Below, piece after piece: positions 16,299 through 23,335 of a stretch of DNA of 30,881 nt. The stretch covers positions 1 through 30,881 of the forward strand of contig URHJ01000017.1 in assembly GCA_900547465.1 (NCBI GenBank), in the 5' to 3' direction. Source of the DNA: an uncultured Mycoplasmatota bacterium (lineage in GTDB: Bacteria; Bacillota_I; Bacilli_A; RF39; UBA660). The notes under the pieces were generated by a model that saw only the letters and a list, made by a program, of their open reading frames with translations, was not told the DNA's origin and searched no databases. The position numbers were made by a program, and so were the translations under genes. Position 1 is the first letter of the stretch. Every line of letters begins with the position of its first letter.

Positions 16299-17479
16299 TA
16301 AATACACTTCCTAATCATTGAATAATCACTTATATCAATATCAGTATCCAAATATAAATAATAAACATTATCTGGATGTCTAGCCACATTTATTTCATTC
16401 ATGTCAGAATCAAACAAAGAAGAAACTGTAAACTGAACTCTATCCCCATTAGGAGTAAATAACTCTACCTTATCTCCAAGTTCAAAGTAATTTCTCTCCA
16501 ATATTTTTATAAGTTTGCTCTCTCTATTATACTCTAAAACCTGTCCAAGATAATCTTGATTTGATATTTCAACCCTACCAGTATAGTATTGATCAGAAAA
16601 ATCAGCTTCCTTCATAAAGTAATGAGTAGAAACTTCTCTATTAGCTACTCTAGAAAGTATTTTCTCTTCTTCAGCCATCACTTCATCAGTTAATTTATTA
16701 TTATAATAAGAATCAATAAGTGTACGATAAGAACCAATAACTGTTGCTAGATAATATATTGATCTCATTCTACCTTCTACTTTTAAGCTTCTAACACCTA
16801 TATCAATCAAATCAGGAATATATTTAGCCATATTTAAATCTTTAGTAGCCATTGTAAACTTCTTATCTTCAAAAGTTTCAAATGCAAATCTACATACTTG
16901 ACTACAACCACCACGATTAGCATCACGATTAGTAACATAATTAGATAAAGCACATCTGCCAGAAAAACATGTACACATCGCACCATGAATAAAAACTTCA
17001 ATATCAATCCCTGTTTTATCTATGATTTCTTTAATTTCACGTTTTGATAATTCACGAGCAAGAACAACTCTATCAACTCCCTGATTTTTAAAGAAATTTA
17101 CAGCTTCATAATTAGTAGTAGAATTTTGAGTTGAAAGATGCACTTCAACATTAGGATAATTAGATTTAATATAAGAAATTATAAAAGGATCACTAACAAT
17201 AAAAGCATCTATACCAGCGTCAACTACAGAACCTATATAATCTGTAACACCATCCATATCTTCATTATGAAAAACTATATTTAAAGTTAAATAAACTTTC
17301 TTTCCTAATCTATGTGCAAAACTACACCCCTCTCTTATCTCATCAATAGTAAAATTAGTTGCATTAGCTCTAAGTCCATACTTTTCACCACCCAAATATA
17401 CAGCATCAGCGCCATATAAAAGAGTAACCTTTAAACGTTCCAAATCTCCAGCTGGAGAAAGTAATTCTATCTTCTTCAT
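16298..17479 (-). CDS. trhP2: U32-family tRNA hydroxylation protein TrhP2 (YrrO-like)
   Basis: A 393-aa U32-family 'peptidase'. In B. subtilis YrrN/YrrO (TrhP1/TrhP2) are needed to form 5-hydroxyuridine at wobble position 34 of tRNA, using prephenate. The N-terminus MKKIELLSPAGDLERLK and YGADAVYLGG are family hallmarks. The U32 signature EVFIHGAMCTCFSGRCALSNY is present, with further cysteines in RGGCSQVCR, consistent with an Fe-S site. The long reading (to 17536) is rejected because 17479 gives the conserved N-terminus one base after the trhP1 stop (TAG-T-ATG), indicating translational coupling. The neighbours trhP1 and trmR support the pathway. Confidence 0.88.
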   Translation of the reverse strand: MKKIELLSPAGDLERLKVTLLYGADAVYLGGEKYGLRANATNFTIDEIREGCSFAHRLGKKVYLTLNIVFHNEDMDGVTDYIGSVVDAGIDAFIVSDPFIISYIKSNYPNVEVHLSTQNSTTNYEAVNFFKNQGVDRVVLARELSKREIKEIIDKTGIDIEVFIHGAMCTCFSGRCALSNYVTNRDANRGGCSQVCRFAFETFEDKKFTMATKDLNMAKYIPDLIDIGVRSLKVEGRMRSIYYLATVIGSYRTLIDSYYNNKLTDEVMAEEEKILSRVANREVSTHYFMKEADFSDQYYTGRVEISNQDYLGQVLEYNRESKLIKILERNYFELGDKVELFTPNGDRVQFTVSSLFDSDMNEINVARHPDNVYYLYLDTDIDISDYSMIRKCI

Positions 17480-17480
17480 A

Positions 17481-18353
17481 CTACTTCTTAACCCTATAAA
17501 TAGTCTTCTTAAATAAGAATCCATAATCCTTTCCAACTAATTCTTCTATATCATCAACAAACTCTTCAAAAGAATAATCAATACTATTATTAATATAATT
17601 ATTAATCATATCAATAATTTTTAAGAATGTATCATGTTCTATAAAATCTTCTTTTAATAAACAGTACTTTAAGCCACTATCCATTAATTTATCAAGAAAA
17701 GAACAAGCTTGTACAATATCCTTCTTTAAGAAATTAGTTCCATTATCACCATCAACTACATAATAAGAATCCCCTGATACTTTTTCTTTTATAACAATTT
17801 CATCTTTAGCAGCTTTTCCCAAATCACTATAATAATTTCTAACCAAATGTCTTTTTGAAAAAGCAACACTAGGATGAGATAAAACTTCAACAATTGGTGT
17901 AATAGATGTTTTTTCTATTATTTCTAAAATTTCTTCCAATGTAATTTCCTTAGATAGTAAAGCATATTTAACTCCATTATTATAATAATAATCACATGTT
18001 TTATAATTAGTAACCATATGAGATTGATCCCATACAAGATCAAAAGATAAGTTCATATCAGACTTTAATTTAACTAAACAAATATCATAATAAAAAACAC
18101 CAGTAATTTGTAATTTATCTAATTCAAGTAAAATATTCTTAACATCTTCTATATCATCATTCGAAATATTTTTATTAATACTAACAAATAAAGAAAGATT
18201 TGGATATTTATTTTTAATACTCTTTATCTCATCTATTGAGAAAGAATTAACTGATTCAACAGAAAAATCTTTAATAGGTAATAAAAAACAATTAATTTTC
18301 TTTTCAACATATGAATCTATATTATTACAACTAGGTTTTACTATTACAACCAT
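17481..18353 (-). CDS. trhP1: U32-family protein TrhP1 (YrrN-like), divergent
   Basis: A 290-aa protein in the exact position of yrrN, between trmR and trhP2. It is a divergent U32 member. The signature region reads EVLSHPSVAFSKRHLVRNYY, so the HG is replaced and the signature cysteines are missing, as in the partner subunit that lacks the Fe-S ligands. The N-terminal barrel retains weak repeats (DVKNILLELDKLQITGVFYYD; YYNNGVKYALLSKEITLEEI). The start has GAGGTG. It presumably acts with TrhP2 in ho5U34 formation. The identification relies on gene order plus the shortened signature. Confidence 0.75.
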   Translation of the reverse strand: MVVIVKPSCNNIDSYVEKKINCFLLPIKDFSVESVNSFSIDEIKSIKNKYPNLSLFVSINKNISNDDIEDVKNILLELDKLQITGVFYYDICLVKLKSDMNLSFDLVWDQSHMVTNYKTCDYYYNNGVKYALLSKEITLEEILEIIEKTSITPIVEVLSHPSVAFSKRHLVRNYYSDLGKAAKDEIVIKEKVSGDSYYVVDGDNGTNFLKKDIVQACSFLDKLMDSGLKYCLLKEDFIEHDTFLKIIDMINNYINNSIDYSFEEFVDDIEELVGKDYGFLFKKTIYRVKK

Positions 18354-18370
18354 AAAAACACCTCACACAT

Positions 18371-18379
18371 ATTATAACA
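18371..18379 (-). promoter_or_regulatory. extended -10 promoter of trhP1-trhP2-dgt
   Basis: TGTTATAAT on the minus strand, an extended -10 (TGn-TATAAT) placed directly behind the terminator of the upstream small membrane protein. There is no good -35. It would start the trhP1 unit about 10 nt downstream. Confidence 0.55.
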
Positions 18380-18380
18380 C

Positions 18381-18404
18381 AAAAAAAGAAAGCATAAAAC
18401 TTTC
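18381..18404 (-). terminator. terminator of the 124-aa membrane protein gene
   Basis: A short stem GAAAG/CTTTC (18388-18392 and 18400-18404) is followed on the minus strand by seven T. The stem is weak, but the U-tract is good. Confidence 0.55.
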
Positions 18405-18417
18405 CAACAATTATTGC

Positions 18418-18792
18418 TTACTTTTTTTGCGTTTTAGACCAGATTTCATCAGCAGCATCCCAGCAACCTATAACATCAAACCCCTTTGCACCATCAAACG
18501 TATCTTCCATTGACCCAATAACCACATTCACTATAATAGGCATAAGAAAAACTATTACGGCTGCTAAAAACTTATTAAATAATCCCCTAAATTTTGCCTT
18601 ATTATTATCGTCAGGATTAATAACCAACTTAGAAAAATCAATTGTACACATTACAATCAAAATAATAGGAACAATAATTTGAATTATACTCATAGCAGTT
18701 TTAAAAATATGTAAAAACACTGCAAGACCATAATCTGAACAACAATTACTAAAATCAGAAGTACAACTAGCTAATATTTGAAAACAATTCAT
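18418..18792 (-). CDS. small two-helix membrane protein, Cys-rich N-terminus
   Basis: A 124-aa protein with a short Cys-rich N-terminal segment (four Cys in the first ~20 residues, e.g. CTSDFSNCCSD). Two long hydrophobic helices cover about residues 27-56 and 75-95, with a positively charged loop containing NPDDNNKAKFRG between. The tail is soluble. The layout resembles VirB2/TrbC-like or Mbov_0395-type pilin-like proteins, but no conjugation genes are near, so I leave the function open. The start at 18792 (GAGGG six bases before) was chosen; an ATG two codons earlier is too close to the SD. It interrupts the conserved trmR-trhP1 order and has its own terminator. Confidence 0.75.
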   Translation of the reverse strand: MNCFQILASCTSDFSNCCSDYGLAVFLHIFKTAMSIIQIIVPIILIVMCTIDFSKLVINPDDNNKAKFRGLFNKFLAAVIVFLMPIIVNVVIGSMEDTFDGAKGFDVIGCWDAADEIWSKTQKK

Positions 18793-18849
18793 AAACATCC
18801 CTCTTCTACACAAAATTATATCAAAAAAATATAATTAAATAAAGTATTA

Positions 18850-19458
18850 CTAAATATCTAATTTATCTTTCTTTCTGCTAACACTAATTCCATCACCAAT
18901 AGTATAGAAATCTGTATGATAATCAGAGTTTTCTTCTAAATAAACTCTATATTCTTTTATCTTTCTAACTAATTGACGAAGATTTCTACTTTTAATTTCT
19001 TTTTCATCTTTTTTTACATAACCATGAAAGTCCATATTGTCAGTAATAATAAATCCATTGTTATTAAGATTTCTACTAAATTGTTCAAAAAAATGTATAC
19101 TCTGACTCTTCGCTGCATCTATAAAAACTAAATCAAACTTATCAGGAAGCTTAACATCCAAAGCATCTTTAAAAATCAAAGTAATTCTATCTTCTAAATT
19201 AAGTTTTTTAATATTCTTTAACGCTTCTAAATATCTAACTTCATCACGTTCAATTGAAGTTATCATAACATATGGATTAGATAAAGCCATCATAATTGCT
19301 GAATAACCAATCGCAGTACCAATCTCAAGTACAGATTTAATTTGATTTTTTATAATGAAAGTAGTCAAAAAATCAATCCCATCATCCATCATAATTGGTA
19401 CTTTATTTTCTAATGCATACTTTTTTATTTCTTTTATTTCATTCAAATATTCTACCAT
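18850..19458 (-). CDS. trmR: tRNA 5-hydroxyuridine methyltransferase TrmR (YrrM-like)
   Basis: A 202-aa SAM-dependent O-methyltransferase of the family-3 (COMT-like) type. In B. subtilis YrrM/TrmR methylates ho5U34 to mo5U34. Motif I is VLEIGTAIGYSAIMMA (~residues 39-54), the acidic ribose-binding residue follows in ITSIERDE, and FDLVFIDAAKSQ and ITDNMDF supply the metal and catalytic region. It overlaps the mltG stop by 7 nt if the ATG at 19458 is used, the same arrangement as yrrL-yrrM in Bacillus. The longer GTG start at 19464 is possible. The presence of trhP1 and trhP2 downstream strongly supports a role in tRNA rather than catechol methylation. Confidence 0.88.
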   Translation of the reverse strand: MVEYLNEIKEIKKYALENKVPIMMDDGIDFLTTFIIKNQIKSVLEIGTAIGYSAIMMALSNPYVMITSIERDEVRYLEALKNIKKLNLEDRITLIFKDALDVKLPDKFDLVFIDAAKSQSIHFFEQFSRNLNNNGFIITDNMDFHGYVKKDEKEIKSRNLRQLVRKIKEYRVYLEENSDYHTDFYTIGDGISVSRKKDKLDI

Positions 19459-20537
19459 ATCCACAAACCTGCTTCCTTAAGTTCCTTAACTTTAGCCAAA
19501 TGTTCACTCTGACTCTTAGTATAATATATTTCACCATTTTTATCCGCAACAAAATATAAATAATCATTCTCTGTTGGATAAACACTAGCTTCTATCGAAG
19601 ATTTACTAGGATTACAAATAGGACCAACAGGTAATTTGCCATTCATATTACTAGCTCTAGTATTATAAGGATTAATTGTATTAAACTGAGCTGTTGTTAA
19701 ATCAGAAGTCATTTCTAATTGTAATGCATAGTATGTTGTAACATCACTACCCAAATTCATATAATTATCAAGTCTATTATTAAAGACCCCCGCAATCATC
19801 TTACGATTTTTTGTATTTGTCCCTTCAAGTTCAAGCATTGATGCAATAGTAAGCGTATCATGAACACTTCTACCACTACTCTCTATTGAAGATTTATAAT
19901 TTTTTAATAAAGAATCAGTTTGATTTAACATAACTTCAATTACTCTTTCTATTGATACATCACGACTCTCAAACTCATAAGTATCTGGAGCTAAATACCC
20001 CTCTAAAGGAACATAAATATCAGAATTTAAAATATCATCGGTCAAAAACCAATACTTATTAATCAAAGTATTTAAATACGTTGTATCACTCATCTTTTCA
20101 ATAACATCATCATAGGTATGATTAGTAGCTTCTGCTATTTTAATAGCATACTTCTTAATAGATTCACCCTCAACAAAAGTGATTCTAATAAGATCAGGAT
20201 TATAATTACTACCCTCAGTCAAAACCCCAACAATTTCTTCCAAAGACATACTCTTTTGAAACTGATAAACCGCAGCCTTTAATGATTTACGCGTGTTTAC
20301 TTTAACAACTATATCAAATAATAATTCACTACGTATTAATCCCCTTTTCTTTAATTCTGTTGCTATCTCTTTAGTAGACATTCCCTGTGATATCTTAACT
20401 TGAATCATAGCACTAGAGTTCTTATCAACAGGACTAACTAAAACTATATAAACAAAGAAAAGTATTACAAGGAAAATACCAACAAATCCCAAAAAAAGAG
20501 GAAATTTAACTTTCTTTTTTAATCTATATTTTGCCAT
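19452..20537 (-). CDS. mltG: endolytic murein transglycosylase MltG (YceG-like)
   Basis: A 361-aa membrane-anchored enzyme that cuts nascent glycan strands and limits chain length. It has a cytoplasmic basic N-terminus (MAKYRLKKKVKF), one TM helix (~residues 13-33), a LysM-like subdomain around residues 42-110 (KISQGMSTKEIATELKKRG) and the YceG catalytic domain. The catalytic Glu is in IASMLELEGT (~residue 234), followed by NPYNTR and LPVGPICNPS. The start has a perfect AGGAGG. In B. subtilis this gene (yrrL) occupies the same place between yrzB and yrrM. Confidence 0.95.
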   Translation of the reverse strand: MAKYRLKKKVKFPLFLGFVGIFLVILFFVYIVLVSPVDKNSSAMIQVKISQGMSTKEIATELKKRGLIRSELLFDIVVKVNTRKSLKAAVYQFQKSMSLEEIVGVLTEGSNYNPDLIRITFVEGESIKKYAIKIAEATNHTYDDVIEKMSDTTYLNTLINKYWFLTDDILNSDIYVPLEGYLAPDTYEFESRDVSIERVIEVMLNQTDSLLKNYKSSIESSGRSVHDTLTIASMLELEGTNTKNRKMIAGVFNNRLDNYMNLGSDVTTYYALQLEMTSDLTTAQFNTINPYNTRASNMNGKLPVGPICNPSKSSIEASVYPTENDYLYFVADKNGEIYYTKSQSEHLAKVKELKEAGLWIW

Positions 20538-20550
20538 TTCTACCTCCTAA

Positions 20551-20577
20551 AAAAGAAAGAACTACTCCTCTGTAGTT
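20551..20577 (-). terminator. possible attenuator between the DUF1292 gene and mltG
   Basis: AACTAC/GTAGTT (20560-20565 and 20572-20577) with a 6-nt loop is followed on the minus strand by CTTTCTTTTTT. The DUF1292 stop codon lies in the stem and the mltG SD comes immediately after, so partial termination is more likely than a full stop. Confidence 0.4.
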
Positions 20578-20849
20578 TGTTGTTTCTTCTTAACCTCTTC
20601 CTGTAGAGTTTCTAAGATTGTTTCAATAACTTTCCATTCCTTTTCAGTTTCTACTGCACCAAGTGGTGAAGAAGGATCTTCTGGATCATAAGTTGATGCA
20701 TAAACCTGAATATTTCCTTCATCATCTTTTGATTGATCCGTATAAACTATATAATTTTTATGTGTTTCTTCACTTTCATAAGTAAATAAAACATCATAAA
20801 CTATTTCTTCTCCATCTTGATTTACCATTGTAAATGTATTTTTTTTCAT
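20562..20849 (-). CDS. DUF1292 protein (YrzB-like)
   Basis: A 95-aa acidic protein of the DUF1292 family (YrzB in B. subtilis), function unknown. The family pattern is visible: an N-terminal segment TMVNQDGEEIVYDVLFTYES, a central KNYIVYTDQ strand and a Glu/Lys-rich tail. It starts on an ATGA overlap with the ruvX stop codon, with AAGGAG upstream. The family is almost always found between ruvX and mltG or alaS in Firmicutes, which supports the call. Confidence 0.9.
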   Translation of the reverse strand: MKKNTFTMVNQDGEEIVYDVLFTYESEETHKNYIVYTDQSKDDEGNIQVYASTYDPEDPSSPLGAVETEKEWKVIETILETLQEEVKKKQQTTEE

Positions 20850-21265
20850 AACTTTTTCTCCTTATCTAAATATGATTGTAAAATAATAGTCGCAGCTAGT
20901 GAATCAATTACTTTTTTTCTATTATTTCTTCTAGTATTGTTACTAATAAGTACAGCTTCAGCTTCTCTAGTAGTAAGTCTTTCATCTTGTAAGTAAACTG
21001 GTATATCAAGCCTATCTTCTAATTTCTTTTTAAAAGACAGACTTAGTTCTCCCTTAGGTCCTATCGTATTATTCATATTCTTAGGGAACCCAAGCACAAT
21101 GGCATCTATCCCCTCATCTAAAACAATAGATGAAACATCATTAAGTAATCTTTTATATTCCTCATTATGTTTAATTGTTTTATAAGAAGTCGCAATCATT
21201 CCAGTTTTATCAGAAATCGCAACCCCTAAAGTCCTAGATCCCAAATCAAGTCCCAAATATCTCAT
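20846..21265 (-). CDS. ruvX: RuvX/YqgF family RNase H-fold nuclease
   Basis: A 139-aa protein of normal length, with the RNase H-like fold. The first catalytic Asp is in MRYLGLDLGSRTLGVAISD, followed by DAIVLGFPKN, the DERLTTREAEAVL loop with the second acidic residue, and a final Asp in KKVIDSLAATIILQSY. YqgF is implicated in processing of the pre-16S rRNA 5' end and as a Holliday-junction resolvase candidate. It overlaps ireB (TAATG) and the DUF1292 gene (ATGA). It ends in TGA, which shows that UGA is a stop here. Confidence 0.93.
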   Translation of the reverse strand: MRYLGLDLGSRTLGVAISDKTGMIATSYKTIKHNEEYKRLLNDVSSIVLDEGIDAIVLGFPKNMNNTIGPKGELSLSFKKKLEDRLDIPVYLQDERLTTREAEAVLISNNTRRNNRKKVIDSLAATIILQSYLDKEKKL

Positions 21266-21510
21266 TATCTACCTTGAAAACTCTCTAGTAACACACTAAG
21301 TATTTTAGAACGATCAAATTGTTGAATCTTTTTTCTAGCATCTTTATAACTAGAAATATAACCAGGATCACCACTAATTAAATATCCAACTAACTGATTA
21401 GTAGGATGATACCCTCTCTCTTCCAAAGCTTCATAAACATAATCCAAAACTTTTTTAATTTCAATAGCGTCAATATCTACAACACTATAAGATTCAGTTT
21501 TATCATTCAT
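21265..21510 (-). CDS. ireB: IreB family regulatory phosphoprotein
   Basis: An 81-aa small helical protein (UPF0297; YrzL in B. subtilis). In Enterococcus faecalis IreB is phosphorylated by the Ser/Thr kinase IreK and dampens cephalosporin resistance. The conserved core is VLDYVYEALEERGYHPTNQL, then VGYLISGDPGYISSYKDARK. A Thr/Ser-containing N-terminus (NDKTESYS) could be the phosphosite, but that is inference. The start has AGGTGAT. It is the first gene of the ruvX-DUF1292-mltG-trmR operon behind a clear promoter; alaS, its usual neighbour, is absent. Confidence 0.92.
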   Translation of the reverse strand: MNDKTESYSVVDIDAIEIKKVLDYVYEALEERGYHPTNQLVGYLISGDPGYISSYKDARKKIQQFDRSKILSVLLESFQGR

Positions 21511-21537
21511 ATAATCACCTCACTAGTCTATATAAAT

Positions 21538-21566
21538 ATTCTAACATTTATTTATAAAATTGACAA
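21538..21566 (-). promoter_or_regulatory. sigma-A promoter of the ireB operon
   Basis: TTGTCA (21561-21566), 17 bp and TAGAAT (21538-21543) on the minus strand. The -35 box touches the stop codon of the upstream rhomboid gene. Confidence 0.8.
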
Positions 21567-22715
21567 TCACACAGTATAGAAAAATGCCATAAAAATAATA
21601 AATCCTAAATAAATAACACTCAAAATCCAACCATTAACCATCTGAGAAGTACTACTTTTATATTTTATCCCAAGTGCAGATGTAATTAAAAGACCACCAA
21701 TAAGTCCACCAATATGAGCAAAATTATCAATACCAGTAGATAAAGCACCTATTAATAAGTTAAATAAAATTAAAGGAATAATTTGACTCTTTAAAACATT
21801 TCCTAGATAAACCCTATAATGATATCCAAAATAAACTAAAGCCCCCATTAACCCAAATATCGCACCACTTGCACCAATAGATGGATTTGAATTAAATATC
21901 ATAGAAAATAAAGAAGCTGTCACAGCACTAAATAAATAAATAATTAAATAACGAACTTTACCTAAATAACTTTCTAATTGACTACCAATAACATATAATG
22001 CATAACAGTTAAAAGCTAAATGCAAAATACCACCATGTAGAAAAGCACCAGTAATAATTCTATAATACTGTCCTGCCTTAATCAAAGGACCATATACACA
22101 GAAATTATTAATAATAGTATCATAAGAATTAGTAAGTACAGGAATAACATATAAAATAACATTAAGTGCAATAAGCAAATATGTAACAATTGGATATTTC
22201 ATCTTAAATACACTTTCAATATGTTCAGCATCAACTTTATTATGTTTACTAATATCATCACTAATTTTCATAAATAACTGTACTCCATCCTCATTAAAAA
22301 CAAGTTTTTTAGATAAATCTGGATAATAATCTTTAACGACATCACTAGATGTAATATCCTCTTCATCTTGAACATTAACATTTTCTAAATCCTTACTAGA
22401 AGACAAATTAACATTATCACCCAAATCTAAAAAGAAACTTAAAGTATTTACATGTAAAGAAAATGTCTTCTTCTGAATTTTTTTAACTATTCTTTTAGTC
22501 TTAAACATATCAAATCTAAATTGTTCATCATTATGAATGTAATTAGAAACTATTCTTACTATCTTATAATCTTCATCCATATTTTCAAGCCATATTTCAT
22601 TCTCTGCTCCCTGTAAAATAATAGGATTATAATTTTTTTCAGTTATAAAATAATGAAGTAATTTCATCACAATTACATTTTTATCGTCTAATTCAATATT
22701 AACTGCACCTTCCAT
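21567..22715 (-). CDS. gluP: rhomboid intramembrane serine protease, YqgP/GluP type
   Basis: A 382-aa rhomboid. The N-terminal ~165-residue cytosolic domain resembles that of B. subtilis YqgP (AENEIWLEN followed by a run of charged helices). The membrane core has six to seven helices. Catalytic residues are Ser in SIGASGAIFGL (~residue 282) and His in DNFAHIGGLIGG (~332). The L1-loop FLHGGILHLAFN is present. YqgP helps FtsH degrade the Mg2+ transporter MgtE under Mn2+ stress; whether this holds here is unknown. The C-terminal TPR part of YqgP is missing. The start at 22715 has GGAGGG; the longer reading to 22736 passes through the SD. It ends in TGA. Confidence 0.88.
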   Translation of the reverse strand: MEGAVNIELDDKNVIVMKLLHYFITEKNYNPIILQGAENEIWLENMDEDYKIVRIVSNYIHNDEQFRFDMFKTKRIVKKIQKKTFSLHVNTLSFFLDLGDNVNLSSSKDLENVNVQDEEDITSSDVVKDYYPDLSKKLVFNEDGVQLFMKISDDISKHNKVDAEHIESVFKMKYPIVTYLLIALNVILYVIPVLTNSYDTIINNFCVYGPLIKAGQYYRIITGAFLHGGILHLAFNCYALYVIGSQLESYLGKVRYLIIYLFSAVTASLFSMIFNSNPSIGASGAIFGLMGALVYFGYHYRVYLGNVLKSQIIPLILFNLLIGALSTGIDNFAHIGGLIGGLLITSALGIKYKSSTSQMVNGWILSVIYLGFIIFMAFFYTV

Positions 22716-22783
22716 ATAGTAATCCCTCCAAAACAATAATATTATTATATACTAAATCATAAAATAAAGAAAGAGGTGATAAA

Positions 22784-23242
22784 TTGAAAAAAATAATTGT
22801 CTTCATTCTATGTCTAATTCCCTGGTTCATCGCATCTCTAGTACCATTTAATAAGGAATTCTATGATTCATTAATTCTTCCATTCTTTACCCCACCAAAT
22901 ATATTTTATGTAATAGCCTGGACAATAACTTATATACTAATAGCTATAAGTATCTATCTTATTATAGAAAACAACACTTGGAAAAAGGTACAAAAATCAT
23001 ATAAAATATCACTATTAACAAATTATTTATTTAATCAATCGTTTCAATTCGTATTCTTCCTATTTGAAAATACATTTCTAGGTTTTATATCCTGCCTAGG
23101 AACCTTTATATCTTCCCTATTTTTATATGAAGAAACTACAAATGAAAATGAGGCATCTGCAAAATATCTAAATTTTTATGTCCTACTCTCCCTATTTGCA
23201 ACAATCCTGAGTGCAACAATCTATATTATTAATGCAAAATAA
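22784..23242 (+). CDS. tspO: TspO/MBR family membrane protein
   Basis: A 152-aa protein with about five hydrophobic helices, matching TspO/peripheral benzodiazepine receptor proteins that bind tetrapyrroles or lipids in the membrane. The family hallmark is LPFFTPPNIFYVIAWTITY near residues 32-50 (PP, then aromatic residues and W). The usual second Trp-rich segment is replaced by NQSFQFVFF, so the binding pocket may differ. Translation begins at TTG with AGAGGTGAT upstream; no ATG is available at that position. It is divergent from the rhomboid and closes with a strong terminator. Confidence 0.85.
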   Translation: MKKIIVFILCLIPWFIASLVPFNKEFYDSLILPFFTPPNIFYVIAWTITYILIAISIYLIIENNTWKKVQKSYKISLLTNYLFNQSFQFVFFLFENTFLGFISCLGTFISSLFLYEETTNENEASAKYLNFYVLLSLFATILSATIYIINAK

Positions 23243-23268
23243 GATAGTCATCTATCTTATTTTTATGC
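23236..23268 (+). terminator. terminator of tspO
   Basis: A perfect 12-bp stem AAAATAAGATAG/CTATCTTATTTT (23236-23247 and 23252-23263) with loop TCAT. The stop codon (23240-23242) lies in the stem. The downstream T-tract is short, being mostly part of the stem. Confidence 0.85.
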
Positions 23269-23269
23269 C

Positions 23270-23298
23270 TTGAAAAAATATCATATTTTAGGTATAAT
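23270..23298 (+). promoter_or_regulatory. sigma-A promoter of the LCP gene
   Basis: TTGAAA (23270-23275), 17 bp and TATAAT (23293-23298), right after the tspO terminator and 37 nt before the start codon. Confidence 0.85.
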
Positions 23299-23335
23299 TA
23301 ATAATAGCTAATTTTTAAGAATATGGAGGATTAAT

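Noticed and set aside
18418..18792. Conjugative pilin (VirB2/TrbC) identification of the 124-aa protein
   Set aside because: Only the two-helix layout matches; no signal peptide or conjugation genes are present.
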